Shown here: positions 24,664 through 35,199 of the stretch, in pieces
Numbering within the stretch: the first letter of the stretch is position 1
How the letters are laid out: each line of letters starts with the position of its first letter
DNA from: Okapia johnstoni
Lineage: Eukaryota; Chordata; Mammalia; Artiodactyla; Giraffidae
Assembly: GCA_024291935.2 (NCBI GenBank)
Contig: CM044322.1
Coordinates: 72,717,405 to 72,781,404 of the forward strand
Reading direction: 5' to 3'
Length of the DNA: 64,000 nucleotides
Made by a program: the position numbers and the translations under genes
Notes under the pieces: generated by a model
The model's database searches: none
Told to the model about the DNA's origin: nothing
The model's input: the letters and a program-made list of their open reading frames with translations, nothing else

Positions 24664-25299
24664 ATCACGGCATATTCATTCAATGGAATTCTAATAACAA
24701 CGAGGAAAAACAAAAACAAAACCAAACAAGCAAAACCTACTATTTCATTCAATAGTACAGATAAATCTCAGACATAATTTTAAGCTTCAGAAGCCAGACA
24801 GAAAGGAGGATATACTACTCAATTCCCTTTATGAAAGTTCAAGAACAGGCAACATCAATCTATGGGGATAAAAGTCAGAATAGTGATTATCTTTTGGAAA
24901 GTACCTTCTAGGGTGCTGAAATTGTCCCAAATATTGATCTGGGTGGTAGTTACATAGATACATCCATATGTGAAAAAGTTTATTGAGCTGTACAGGTAAG
25001 ACTATGTACTTTATTGTGTGAATATTTTATCCCAATAAAAAGGATGTGCTTAGTCGCTCAGTCATGTCTGACTCTGTGACTGTATGGACTGCAGCCCACC
25101 AGGCTCCTCTGTCCATAGTGATTCTCTAGACAAGCGTACTGGAGTGGATTGCCATGCCCTCCTCCAGGAGATATTCCCAATGCAGGGACTGAACCCAGGT
25201 CTCCCTCATTGCAGGCAGATTCTTTACCATCTCAGCCAACCAGGGAAGGGTACAATAAAAACAATACAAAAAATTAAAATTTGAAAATGCACACCCAGA
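24664..25299 (+). mobile_element. L1 3'-end fragment inserted in the L2
   Basis: Old L1 3' UTR with an AATATTTTATCCCAATAAAA end. It is interrupted by a Bov-tA SINE at its tail, after which the A-rich end continues. Confidence 0.6.
25042..25252 (-). mobile_element. Bov-tA SINE
   Basis: Antisense copy (TTAGTCGCTCAGTCATGTC to TTTACCATCTCAGCCAACC). CAATAAAAA flanks it at 25033-25041 and 25253-25261. Confidence 0.85.
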
Positions 25300-25825
25300 A
25301 TTAATTACTTATTACCATCTCCTCTGCTTGCTATTTTATCATTCTGATTCAAGTCACTTCCCTCTTCTCTTCCTGAATTTCTGCTTTCCACTCTATTTCC
25401 ACACAGCAGTCAGAGTGAGTGTTGAAAACCTAAGTCATTAATATCATGTCACTTCCTTGTTCTAAACCTGCAATGGCTTCCCATTTCCCTCAGAGTAAAA
25501 GCCAATGTCCTTCCAGTGGCTTCCAAGCCAGCAGTTTATAAACTATTCAGCCTTGTCTTCAACCACTCTCTCCCTTTATCTCAGCTGCACAGACTTCCTT
25601 GCTACCACTTTGGGTACATTTCTTCCCCAGAAACTTTGCTCTAATTATTTCCTCAGCATGGATTGTTCTCCCAATATCTGCATGGCAGAGTTCCTCATCC
25701 CCAAGTTTGTGCTCAAATAGCACCTTCTCAAGAAAGCCTCAATTATCACTCCATTTATAATTGCAAAACTTCCCCCTCCCCCGCCGACCCCTATCCTGGC
25801 ATTCCCAGTTTCATTTGCTCTGCTC

Positions 25826-26002
25826 TTTTTTCTTTTTTAATTGCAGGAGAATTGCTTTACAGAGTTGTGTTGGTTTCTGCCATACAACAATGAGAATCAG
25901 CCATAATTCTATACATATCCCCTCCCTCTTGAGCCTCCCTCCCTCATCCCATCCCACTCCTCTAGGTTGTGACAGAGTACCAGGCTGGGCTCCCTGTGTT
26001 TT
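25826..26002 (-). mobile_element. L1 3'-end fragment inserted in the L2
   Basis: Antisense L1 tail: T-rich start, then ATTGCTTTACAGAGTTGTGT and CCTCCCTCCCTCATCCCATC. Similar to the L1 end at 40398-40601. Confidence 0.7.
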
Positions 26003-27429
26003 ACCTTCTAACACTCTGCATATTAGGTTCTATGTTTATTATTTAGCATCTGTCCACCAACCCAACTAGCCTGCAAGCTCCATGAAAATCTTTGTTCTAT
26101 TAATGAATGTATTCCAAGTGTCCATAACAATGCCTGGCACATAGGATGCCTCCTATGAATGAATGAACAGATATCTCTAAATTAGGGCCCTGTGTGGAGA
26201 CAAATTAGGGTTAGACAAATCAGTTACCCTCCTCTCCCAAAGAACAGAGTTATGAAAGCAGGCAGTAGGAAGATAGTTCCAAAGGCCCTCTCTACCATGG
26301 CCAGAGCAGCAGAGGGTGGATGTGGAGTCAGGCCCAGACACCCAGCCCAAGCTCTGCAAGGGGTCAGGGGTTGGATTCCAGCTCTCCAGCTACCCCTACT
26401 CCCACCATAGACAAGTTGGGGTTTTCCACTTGGCCACCTTGGTATATAGGAATCCATGACTTCAGCAGTGTCTAAGCACCCCCAGCCAGAGATAGAGACC
26501 AAACCAAGCTGCCCATCTCTGTATCCCCAGGCCCCACAAAGTACCCAATAAATGGTCAGTGTGAAAAAGTATGTTTATGAAATAGATAAATGGATATAAC
26601 CAGCTCCCTAACTGAACAGCTCCCTGTGATGCTGCTAAAGAAAAAAATTCCAAGGTGAGGAACATTGCAAGATAAGATGTCTGATCTCCATTTTTGGGGG
26701 AAGGGGTCAGGGAAGCCCATTGCCAGCTTCCCCACTCTCTCTGCCCACCCCCAAGCCAGTATTTCCAAGGAGATATGAATACCAAGGCCCACCTACCTGT
26801 CTTTCCTTTGTATCCCACCCCACCTTTAGCTGCTAGCCTTTTATTTCTTCTGCAGCAGCTGGTAGCCTCCTCTGGGCTTGAGTTAAGAGATTGAGGCTGA
26901 AGAGGTGATTCATGCAGTTCATGGAGTCAGGTATCCTTTTTCCTCTCTGTCCTGTGCCCACCCTGCTGAATGAGGCCAACCAGGAAGTACCATACTCCAA
27001 GCCCCTCTACTCTAGGCGTTGCTCTCCTCACCAAGACACAAAGAAACAGGATGCCCAGGCCTCAGGGAATAGAGAACTAGGCAGTGTGGACTAGACTTGG
27101 GGCCCAGTCACTCCTGCCCTACCTAGCCCAGAAGAGTAAATGAGCAGAGAAATGCCAGATGCCGCTATGGAGATTTGCAGTTTTCATGAAACTGGGCAGG
27201 AGGAGCAGGGAGAGTAGGAGGAAATGGAGTTGGGGAATATTTAAACTTGTAAAAACTCTTACAGATAGAAGCTGTGCCATTTACTAGGAGGCACAATCCA
27301 GAGGTCTAGGCTTGGCCCTGATCCTACAGACAATGTGAACTGTGGATATCACTGCAGTGTCATTTGTAAAAATTTAAAAATCAGTAATAATCTAAATAGT
27401 CAAAATTATAAGAATGAATCCATAAAATG

Positions 27430-27690
27430 TGATAATCATTTATTAAAAAATGTTTACAGCATGTCTACTCCCTGCCAGGCATGGGATAGACATCAGTATG
27501 TGAGCAGATGTGCTCCTGCCCTTTCGGTGCTTACTAAGTCCAGAAAGAACTACCTGGGCCAGGAGAGATGGGAAGGAGAAATATATCCAACCTGAGTAAA
27601 TAACAGAGGAAATGAAACTGGTTTAGCTGAGGAGGGGGTCAGAGAAGGCCTCTCTATGAAGGTGCTCTTTTAGCTAAGACCTAAAAGATG
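27430..27690 (+). repeat. Ancient LINE-type repeat
   Basis: Degraded CCCTGCCAGGCATGGGATAG block followed by AGAAGGCCTCTCTATGAAGG, the common CR1/L3- or L2-like mammalian pattern. Family not certain. Confidence 0.35.
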
Positions 27691-27699
27691 AGTAAAAAG

Positions 27700-28205
27700 C
27701 CAATCCAATATTATATCATTATAAAAATCCTTAGAAAATATTTTTATTGATGGGGGAAATGCTTATAACATTAAGTGAATAAAACAGGATATAAAAATCA
27801 TTGATGTACTCAACTACATAACAATAATTATCTATCTATCCATCTATCATCAATGTGGGAAAATTTTCTGGAACACCAGAAAGTTAACAGTAGTGATCTG
27901 CAGGTGGCAGAATTACTGGTAATTTTGGAGACCTGAGTGGCTCAGATGGTAAAGAATCTGTCCACAATGTGGGAGACCCAGGTTTGATCCTTGGGTTAGG
28001 AAGATCCCCTGGAGGAGGGAATGGTTACCCACCCCAGTGTCCTTGCCCAGAGAACTCCATTGTCAGAGGAGCCTGGTGGGCTACAGTCACAAAGAGTCAG
28101 ACATGACTGAGCTACTAACACTTTATCATCTTTATTCTTTTCTATATTTCTCAAAATTTTTACAATAAATATGGATTGCTTTTATGCTTGGAAATAAATA
28201 TAAAA
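27700..28205 (+). repeat. Old L1-like 3' end, split by a SINE
   Basis: AT-rich pattern with GGGGGAAATGCTTATAACAT, AAAGTTAACAGTAGTGATC and, after the SINE, TTTCTATATTTCTCAAAATT. A short (CTAT)n run lies at 27831-27848. Confidence 0.4.
27925..28124 (+). mobile_element. Bov-tA SINE
   Basis: Sense copy with tRNA head (GTGGCTCAGATGGTAAAGAA) and BovB-derived body, several small deletions near the 3' end. Confidence 0.85.
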
Positions 28206-29291
28206 TGTCAGGGCACAGCCTCTAAAACTCTACCCCATGATCTCTGGGTAGAGGGGTTCTCCAGAAGGTATCTTGGCCATTCTCTTGCTTCCAAGCAGCA
28301 CTTACACCAGGGTATCTTGCTCCTAAAGCACTTAGAGGCTTCCTAGATGCCATTCCAATGCCAGCTAGAAAAAGCTTTCACCACTGAATCTAATCCAGAG
28401 TGCTAAGCATGCTCTTTAACATAACCCATCTGAAGGCTATCCCTAGTTCAAACGAAGAAAATACTTTTTTAATCACAAAGCTGACATCTCTCCATCACTT
28501 TTCCCCTCTAGACCCACCATTAATTTTCTGACAAGCTGTAGAGGCTGAATTTCTCTGTTCTATTCCTTGAGGATGATTGCCTTTTACATCAGAGGCTGGG
28601 AAGCAACAGTCAGAATTAGGAGGAGAAAAGAGCCTGTGGCTGAGTGACCTTGAAAAGGCTGGAATTCTGTGCTTCTGTTTCCTCTTTTCCAAATGTGAGG
28701 GAGTTGGGCTTCAGGGCTTGCTATCACTCCTCTTCTGTCTCAGACACTCTAAACCAATGACTAACCCATCCTTACACAGAGGAGCTACAGGTGACCTATG
28801 TCTACTAAAAGCAGATGAAACCACTGAAGAGCAATTATTCTGGGACCCTGAGGCCACAGATGAGCACCTGCTGGTACAAGAACGGGGGCACTTAACCTGT
28901 CCAGAAAAGCCCAGGGTAGCTGGAGAGTTGGGGTTGCCTAAATTGATGCCTAAGAGCAAATGTACCTTAATCTACCAGATTTCTTTCCCTGTCAGAGCTC
29001 TGGTCCAGTAGTCTGGCCTCCTCCACACTCTGCTGTACTCCCTGGTCAGCAGCCCAGTTGGGCAGGCCTCCAGCTGTGGACAGAGGCAGGGCTGCCAGGG
29101 GCTCAATTGCCCACTGGAGAGAAGGTGAAGAGGGAGAGAGAGGCGTCAAGCATGGGCTGGAGCAGAGTGCAGAGTCCGTGGCAAAAATAAGAGGAGAAAA
29201 ATCACCCCCACTGACAGCCTTGAGTCAACTCCTCCATAAATCCTACAGCTTCTTGAGGCTGACTCAAAGTACACGTGGGCTCACTAGTTAA

Positions 29292-29517
29292 GGGCTTCCC
29301 AGGTAGCGCTAGTGGTAAAGAATTGGCCTGCTAACGAAGGAGATATAACAGACAAAAGTTGGATCACTGGGTCAGGAAGATCCCGTAGAGGAGGAAATGG
29401 CAACCCACTCCAGTATTCTTGCCTGGAGAATCCCATGGACAGAGGAGCCTGGTGGGCTACAGTCCGTAGGGTCGCAATGAGTTGGACATGACTGAAGCAA
29501 CTTAGCATGCATGCATG
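29292..29517 (+). mobile_element. Bov-tA SINE
   Basis: Sense copy, GGGCTTCCCAGGTAGCGC to GAAGCAACTTAGCATGC. Its head carries a small insertion before box B. Confidence 0.85.
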
Positions 29518-29703
29518 TACTAGACCTGGATTCAAATCCTCTCTCTGCTCCTGACAAGATATTTGGGCAAATTACTGAAATGTTGAGCTTTAGACTTTAG
29601 TTTATCTATAGAAGTATCTAGAATGGGGATAATAATCTCTACCAGCAAGAAACTATGAGCATTATGCTTTATCTCATTTAATAAAAACATACAACTACTT
29701 CAC

Positions 29704-29918
29704 AGGGGGCCAATGTTAAAGAATCTGCCTGCCAATGTAGGAGATGCAGGTTCAATCCTTGGGTTGGGAAGATCCCCTGGAGGGGAAAATGGCAACCTGC
29801 TCCAATATTCTTGCCTGAAAAATCCCATGGACAGAGGATCCAGGCAGGCTACAGTCCATGGTGCTGCAAGGAGTTGGACATGACTGAGCGATTGAGCGCG
29901 CACACACACACACACACA
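29704..29918 (+). mobile_element. Bov-tA SINE followed by a short (CA)n run
   Basis: Sense copy with a truncated head. The 3' end runs into a short CA repeat at about 29899-29917. Confidence 0.8.
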
Positions 29919-30009
29919 TAAAAATATAGCATTGTGTCTAGCTCATAACCACTACGAGCTAAAAAACACAACACAATCTTCCTAGGATTTCAACACAGTA
30001 TTGGCAGGA

Positions 30010-30180
30010 GTCATGATAAGAAAGAACCATAGAAAGTTAGAGCTGAAAGGAACCTCAGAGACCTCAAACCCAGAATGCCGGTAGCAGGGGGCGGGGTGGC
30101 AAAGCGGAGGCTCAGAGAGATCAGATAGCTTATTCAAGGTTGCACAGCTAGTTTGCAACAGAGCAAGGTTCAAACTCATG
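30010..30180 (-). repeat. Ancient MIR/L2-type fragment
   Basis: AGAAAGTTAGAGCTGAAAGG and GGTTGCACAGCTAGTTTGC are typical of old mammalian-wide repeats in antisense. Confidence 0.4.
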
Positions 30181-31064
30181 TATTTCTTACTCCCAAATAC
30201 CCATCACCCCTTCCCCCGACACCAACCCATCTGATGACAGACAGACTGTGCTCAGATCCCCTTTCCACAGAGGGGGCTTTGGTGGTCAGGGAGTGGCACT
30301 CCTCACCATAACAAGCCCCTGGTGTAGGTATCAAGATGACACAGTGCCACCAAGAAAACCCAGAGGCTCCCTAGAAGCAGGAGATGAGGGGGATAGGGTA
30401 TCCATTGCCAAGCATGGGGAGGTGCTACGCACATAACCTGTGAAATACACGTAAATAACCACAGGTTATTGACGAATCAACAATTTAAAGTTTTTTAAAT
30501 TGTTATTACTTCCAAATGGAAGGAAATAAAGGTTGTGGTTGACTGGTACAATCATGCCTTGCTTAGTGAGGGGTCCAGCTAACTCCTGTCACTGAATGCC
30601 CCATACATGCTTCACCAGTGCTTGGGCAATATTACTCCCTGGCTCCCAGGGCCCCATCCACCTTAGAATGGCTTGTCAGGGCAAGGAATCAGGCACCTGG
30701 GGGCCTCCGGTTGAAAGGTGTTCTCCCAGCTCAGTAGCCTGCTGACTCCAGCTGCCCAGAGTAGAGCTGTGCATGCTGTTCCTCCTGCAGGAGGGACCTG
30801 GGCAGTGACCAGCAAGGACCTGGAAAGGTCTGTCACCTCAGCCCAGCCTCTGGGATCCCAGCTTTGGAAGACAGGCCCGGCAGTCTTTCTCACAGGCACT
30901 ATCCATATGTGGCTCTGAAGTGGCTGCCTGAGCTGATATGTGCAGCTGTGGTCCTGACCCTGAGGTGGAAAGCCGGGAAGACAGGCCACAGCAGGATGGT
31001 TAGAGGTCAGACCCCTGGAAGGCCTGCCTGAGGCTTCACCATGTGACTCTGAACACTCATCCAA

Positions 31065-31235
31065 TTCAATCGACTTTTATTGAGTAGACATTTGCTATGT
31101 GCCAGACACTATGCTAGGCATTTTAGAGAATCTGTAAAAATTAACAAAATGTGGTCACTGCTAGGTTGCCGCCCTTGAGGCATGACAATCTAGCAAGGGA
31201 GAAGAAACATGTATAAATATAATTTCGTAGTAGTT
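31065..31235 (+). repeat. Ancient LINE-type repeat (CR1/L3-like)
   Basis: TTTATTGAGTAGACATTTGC, then TGTGCCAGACACTATGCTAG, a very common old mammalian repeat pattern. Confidence 0.45.
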
Positions 31236-31250
31236 TGACACCTCCCGGGG

Positions 31251-31342
31251 AATGTGGTGTGTTGTGTGTGCCCATGTGTGTGTGCACATGTGTGTATGGG
31301 CATATGTGTTATTATATAAGAGCATGAGTGTGTGGGGGGTGG
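31251..31342. repeat. GT-rich imperfect microsatellite
   Basis: Interrupted TGTG runs, including GTGTGTGCCCATGTGTGTG. Degenerate simple repeat. Confidence 0.7.
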
Positions 31343-31384
31343 GAGTACAGGGCTTGACTATTCAGACCCATATGTTAGTAATGA

Positions 31385-31640
31385 TAATAAAGCAACAAAA
31401 TAAACCTACCACTTAAGGACTGCATATAACGCCAAGTGTATAATACAGTACTAAGTGCTTTATAGGTAGGAATTTATTATATTCTTCCAAGCACCCTAGA
31501 AGGAAGGTACTATTATTAATGTCTCCTTTTATTGACATAGAAATTAAAAATGAAGGAGGCGAATAAGTGACTTTCTTAAAGTCGTAAAACTAGGAATTCA
31601 TAGCAAGGATTTGAACCCAGGCCTGCAATCTTAGCCTCTA
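31385..31640 (-). repeat. MIR-like fragment
   Basis: Antisense MIR: ACTAAGTGCTTTATAGGTAG, then AGGATTTGAACCCAGGCCTG. Confidence 0.6.
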
Positions 31641-32409
31641 CACAGACCTCTGCTTTGGCCCTCCAATGATAGCTCCTAAAGACCACCACCACCCGCCCCC
31701 CTCCCCGCCCCCCACGCCTCAAGGCTGAAGCAAGGAGCAACAGAAGCTGACTTCTGCAGGAATGAGCCTGCAGTTCCTGTCAGCACAGCCATCCCCACCC
31801 CCACAGGACAAGTCGGGCACATTCTGTGAGTCTGTGATCACTGTTACATCATGGCCAGGCCTTTGTCTCACCTTGGCACCCACTCAGTAGACCACATTTC
31901 TTAAGCAGCTTTCCTATATTCACAAATCTGCATGACTTTCCGATTATGGCAACACTTTGCTGTAATGGCCAGGCTCAGAGGCCCAGCCCACTCTAATGGA
32001 CTGAAACCAAGTTCATCAGCACAGGCCAGCCGTGACCTGTTCATGCTAATAACAGCATGAAGGCCCCTCAGCTTACAGGATTTCTGGGCTGCCTTCCCTT
32101 CTCCCTTGAGCAGCAGTCTTCACCTTCCCTGGGAAACTTGGATGTTGTGAGGGAGGTAAACAGGGCAGAGAGATCGGCATGGAGGGGCTAGGACATGGGG
32201 GAATCAGGAAGGAAGGGAAGCTGTGGGATTAAGGCTGTGTTCCCAGCCAACCTCAGGAGATTCTCTGGATCTGTTTCCCCTTGACCAGGTTCCACTTCAC
32301 CTCCCTTACAGAATGATGTTGAAAAGAGGGGGGAAAATGGTGCATTAAAGAAGCTTTGAAAAATTAAATGTACAAACAGGTCAAATGTGGGTGCCTAGGC
32401 TTGCTTGGG

Positions 32410-32693
32410 GAGAAGGCAATGGCACCCCACTCCGATACTCTTGCCTGGAGAATCCCATGGACGGAGGAGCCTGGTGGGCTGCAGTCCATGGGGTCGCTGG
32501 GAGTCGGACATGACTGAGCGACTTCACATTCACTTTTCACTTTTATGCGTTGGAGAAGGAAATGGCAACCCACTCCAGTATTCTTGCCTGGAGAATCCTA
32601 GGGATGGAGGAGCCTGGTTGGCTGCCAACTATGGGATTGCACAAGAGTCAGGCACAACTGAAGTGACTTAGCAGCAGCAGCAGCAGCAGCAGC
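32410..32693 (+). mobile_element. BOV-A2 SINE with 13-bp target-site duplication
   Basis: Full dimer starting at GAGAAGGCAATGGCACCCC. The target duplication AGGCTTGCTTGGG is exact at 32397-32409 and 32694-32706, so the insertion looks young. Confidence 0.95.
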
Positions 32694-32695
32694 AG
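32672..32695 (+). repeat. (CAG)8 microsatellite
   Basis: Eight CAG units forming the BOV-A2 tail. Likely polymorphic. Confidence 0.92.
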
Positions 32696-33686
32696 GCTTG
32701 CTTGGGCAAATTATCAAGTGAGGCCAGGGGCCCCATGTCCCAGGTATGGAAGCTACTCCAGGGATGGCAGGTGACAAAGATGGCTAGAACTTCACAGTAG
32801 AGACGGAATCTACCAGTGAGAAGAGTTAAAGAGGAGGCAAGCGCGCCTCACAAGAATGTCCCAGCAAGGCAGCCCTGGCAGTGTGCCCAGACATTTGCTG
32901 GCACTTGGTGGCCCAGGCACTGCCTGGTGATGAGACTATGGCCTGGCAGGCCCAGGGAAGGAACCCCAGTGTGGGCTTGACACCTGCATGAGAGGACTGC
33001 TGTTATTGGGCCACCCACTCTGCTGCTGCCTGGACACAGCATAAGGACCTCTGCTGTGACTGGAGAAACACCAGTTTCACAACAGAAGGGGATCATTAAG
33101 AGCCTGTCTCCTCCTGCCTGCAACAGAGATTCCGTAAGTGGGAGTTGGGCAGAGGTAATCAGACTGCTTGGGTTCAACAGGACAGCCCTGGAGCTCAGAG
33201 CTGGCTAGCGCAGGGGTATCTGGAGAACAGGAGAGCTATAGAGTATCTTTAGGAAGACTTCCCAGGTCTGGCTAGAGAAGCAGCTCCCCTGTCTGCCGTG
33301 CGTCACCCTCAGCCCACTCTAGCAACCTGCTCTGCTCTTTCTATTTGCCTCAAACTGGTGGAGCTCAGCTCGCTCCCACCCAGTCCCTCCCCACCACCAC
33401 CTCCACAGGCTGGACAGACAGGCAGCCTCAGGTGCCCTGGCTGGATCAGGAGAGCAGCAGCAGCTTCAGCTCTGGGGTCCCGAGCAGTTCTAGGTTCACA
33501 TTCTTCCAACCACCCAGCCCCTTCCTGCTTCAACTTCAGTTCAGCTTGGTGCTGCAGAGTGAGGGCTGGGGCATAACGGCCCAAGGAAAGTCCGGCTCAC
33601 ATGGGGTTTTATGCTCTACCTTGTATCCTCTTCAGATGGCCCTCAAGCCTCCCGGCATGGGGTACCTGCAGCTGCTCTAGACTCAC

Positions 33687-34027
33687 CTGAGTGGGATCTT
33701 GACACGGAGGTAGCGGTCAACAGCAATTGCCAGCAGGGCCAGGATGGAGCTCTGAGTGAGGATGAGGACAGGGCAGGCGACCTTGAGGCAGGTGTGGAAG
33801 TAGGTCCGCGGCCCAATGTTGATGAGGATGGCGAGCGGGATGACCAGTGCGCCCACCGCCACATCAGCCACTGCCAGTGACACGATGAAGCAGAAGGTGG
33901 CATCCCGCAAGGCCTGATTCACCTTCACCGCCCAGATCACCAGCACGTTCCCAGGCACAGAGACCAGGGCGATGAGCACCTCGATGCCAATATATGCGGC
34001 CTGGAAGGCCGAGATGGAGGGCGGCAT
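33687..34027 (-). CDS. ADORA1: Adenosine A1 receptor, coding exon 1 (residues 1-113 and two bases of 114)
   Basis: First coding exon, with the N-terminus and TM1-TM3. The start is the ATG at 34025-34027 (protein begins MPPSIS, as in all mammalian A1 receptors). The in-frame extension upstream has only a GTG and is not used. The ATG has A at -3. Key residues are Asp55 in TM2 (sodium pocket), Cys80 at the top of TM3, Val87, Leu88 and Thr91 in the ligand pocket, and the DRY motif at 104-106. The exon ends with AG followed by a consensus GTGAGT donor (33681-33686 on +), giving a phase-2 intron. The matching acceptor is at 756, so the intron is 32.9 kb. The split after TM3 just past DRY is the known adenosine-receptor gene structure. 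No frameshift or stop is seen. Confidence 0.97.
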
Positions 34028-34049
34028 GGTGGGCACAGGCTGGGCACAT
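33864..34049 (-). other. Upstream ORF overlapping the ADORA1 start
   Basis: An ATG at 34047-34049 opens a 61-codon frame that overlaps the receptor start and first 55 or so codons in another frame, ending in a TGA at 33864-33866. Its context is weak (C at -3) against the receptor ATG (A at -3). A peptide function is not claimed. As an overlapping uORF it would be expected to reduce receptor translation, with the receptor reached by leaky scanning. Upstream ATGs that damp A1 receptor translation have been described for human ADORA1 transcripts. Confidence 0.5.
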
Positions 34050-34084
34050 CAGCAGACAGGCGCCAAGGGGCAGGAGGCAAGCAC
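34028..34084 (-). other. ADORA1: ADORA1 5' UTR part of the start-codon exon
   Basis: The 57 bases before the ATG follow a good acceptor, pyrimidine-rich then CAG (34085-34087 on +). They resemble the human A1 5' UTR as I remember it. A second CAG after a C-run near 34115 could serve as an alternative acceptor. An out-of-frame ATG lies 22 bases upstream of the receptor ATG. Confidence 0.7.
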
Positions 34085-34432
34085 CTGTGGTCAGGGAAGC
34101 CTAGGGTGGGAAAGCCTGCCTGGGGGGTCGGGGGGAGAGGAACCAGGCAGCTCTGGAACTCCAGTTGCCCTTTGGAGATGTGCCCCACTTGGCACATTTA
34201 GTGCCTACCCAAGCTGACGGGGTACACTAACCCTTTCTCTGCCTAATCTCTGTCCCCTCCCCATGTCAACCCCAGAGGATACATTCAACAACTTAAAATA
34301 GCAGCACTCACTCCTCCACTGGCTTTTTTTTATCAGGTGTGAGGCAGTTCCCAGCACACACACAACCCACAGGGCTCCCGATGCCTGGCTCTACCTACCC
34401 ATGCTCATAGAGCAGGACGCAGGGAGCTCACC

Positions 34433-34600
34433 ATCCTGTCTGCTGGTGACCAGCGAGTCCCAGAGGCGGTGCCCAAAGTTCTGGGCACCTGGTGCCGCCC
34501 GAGGCTAGAGGCTGCGCCAGACAGGGCTAGGCTCTGGGCTCCGCGCAGCGGTTCACCATCCTCCAGGCTCCCAGCCCTGCCTTTCAAGCAATCACATGGT
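34433..34600 (-). other. ADORA1: Possible alternative first exon of ADORA1
   Basis: A TTTAAA element (34626-34631) sits about 25-30 bases upstream of a GC-rich stretch that ends at GTGAGC (34426-34431 on +). An alternative GTAGGT donor lies at 34393-34398. If the first donor is used, an ATG lies right at the junction and would again lead into the short upstream frame ending at the TGA before the receptor ATG. Human ADORA1 has two promoters, so a second first exon is expected; whether this is it is inference. Confidence 0.35.
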
Positions 34601-34625
34601 GCAGCAGAGGCTCAGACTGGACGCT

Positions 34626-34631
34626 TTTAAA
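34626..34631 (-). promoter_or_regulatory. TATA-like TTTAAA element
   Basis: TTTAAA, palindromic, at the distance expected of a TATA box from the proposed alternative first exon. Position and GC-rich context are the only evidence. Confidence 0.3.
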
Positions 34632-34879
34632 GAGGTAGCGCCCCAGTTTCTCACCTGGGACTGGTCTGGCAGACGCGGGTCTGGAGGACTGAGCCCAGCA
34701 GCTGCCAGGGTGCGGGGATCCCCGTCTCCCACCATGCCGCGCATGCATGCCATACGCCCACCCACATGAGACACGGCTGGCTCCTGCTTCCTAGCAGTCC
34801 CCAATCACGGTCTGGCTCTGCCAGGGACCCTCGTAAACACCCGGTCCTGGGGGGAGGGAGGGAGGGGAGTCTAGCAGTC

Positions 34880-35180
34880 CCTGTCAGCCCTTTCCTCCAT
34901 CCCCACTGGGGATGACCGGCAGGCGAACGAGGTACACACTTACCAAAGCTGGCATAGCTCCGAGCCACCTGAACGGTTCTGTCCAAGCGCCCTCCTCCTC
35001 CACGCCGTTCGCAGTCGCTCGCTCCAGGGATGCTTGAAGAATCCACAGGGAGAGTAACTAGCTGAGACTCAACTCGGGCGCCCTGCACTTCCGTCGCCCC
35101 GGCGCGGGAGCGAGGCTGCCCGGCTCCGCACAGCCAGGGCGGGCGGGGGCGGCCCCGGCCCCTCCCTCCTGGGCCTCTGT
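34880..35180 (-). promoter_or_regulatory. ADORA1: CpG-rich ADORA1 promoter region
   Basis: A short CpG island-like block with many CG dinucleotides and overlapping GC boxes at 35138-35152 (GGGCGGGC then GGGGCGG on +). There is no TATA box in the expected place, so initiation is probably dispersed, Sp1-type. It lies directly upstream of a good splice donor in the right orientation for ADORA1. It is unlike the repeat-rich, CpG-poor DNA on both sides. Confidence 0.6.
34944..35100 (-). other. ADORA1: Non-coding 5' exon of ADORA1 (5' end approximate)
   Basis: On the minus strand a strong donor (TTG then GTAAGT, GTAAGT at 34938-34943 on +) ends a GC-rich stretch just below a CpG-dense region. Splicing to the acceptor at 34085 would remove about 860 bases. 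Near the end of the exon is an ATG (34953-34955). After splicing it opens a 15-residue uORF whose TGA overlaps the next upstream ATG by two bases. The 5' limit is a guess from the GC-rich core. Human ADORA1 is known to use alternative 5' exons, and this probably corresponds to one of them. Confidence 0.55.
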
Positions 35181-35199
35181 CTCCTCCCTCATCCCCTCC

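Larger units (their letters stand above)
24272..26172 (+). mobile_element. Ancient L2, nearly contiguous 3' half, with later insertions
   Basis: Three collinear pieces (24272-24663, about 25300-25825, and 26003-26172) follow the L2 order: GGGGATCTCATCTAGCC, AATATATCCAGAATTTAGAC, TGGCTTCCCATTTCCCTCAG, AACAATGCCTGGCACATAGG, then GAATGAATGAA. They are separated by L1 and SINE insertions listed below. Confidence 0.7.
756..33686 (-). other. ADORA1: ADORA1 intron between the two coding exons (32.9 kb)
   Basis: Bounded by a GTGAGT donor and a pyrimidine-rich CAG acceptor on the minus strand. It is mostly repeat-derived: the Bov-tA, BOV-A2, BovB, L1, L2 and MIR copies listed separately. The remaining stretches (roughly 770-2240, 2910-4410, 4670-7440, 7660-9100, 9320-13260, 14520-15060, 17010-17610, 26180-27650, 28200-29290, 30190-31050, 31650-32390 and 32710-33680) show no open frame with recognisable homology, no RNA gene and no splice-bounded exon I can defend. 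Two parts look less random: a CpG-rich patch at 13.27-13.76 kb and a repeat-free stretch at 31.75-32.10 kb. Confidence 0.85.

Noticed and set aside
28577..29011. 144-codon plus-strand frame in the intron
   Set aside because: Low-complexity-free but with no recognised homology, no promoter and no splice context. A chance frame is more likely.
33345..33680. Frames next to the first coding exon
   Set aside because: They fall in the intron just past the GTGAGT donor and lack a further donor or homology.
34028..34036. A GTG three codons upstream as the ADORA1 start
   Set aside because: The protein family begins at MPPSIS. The ATG at 34025-34027 has a suitable context and vertebrate GPCRs do not normally use GTG.
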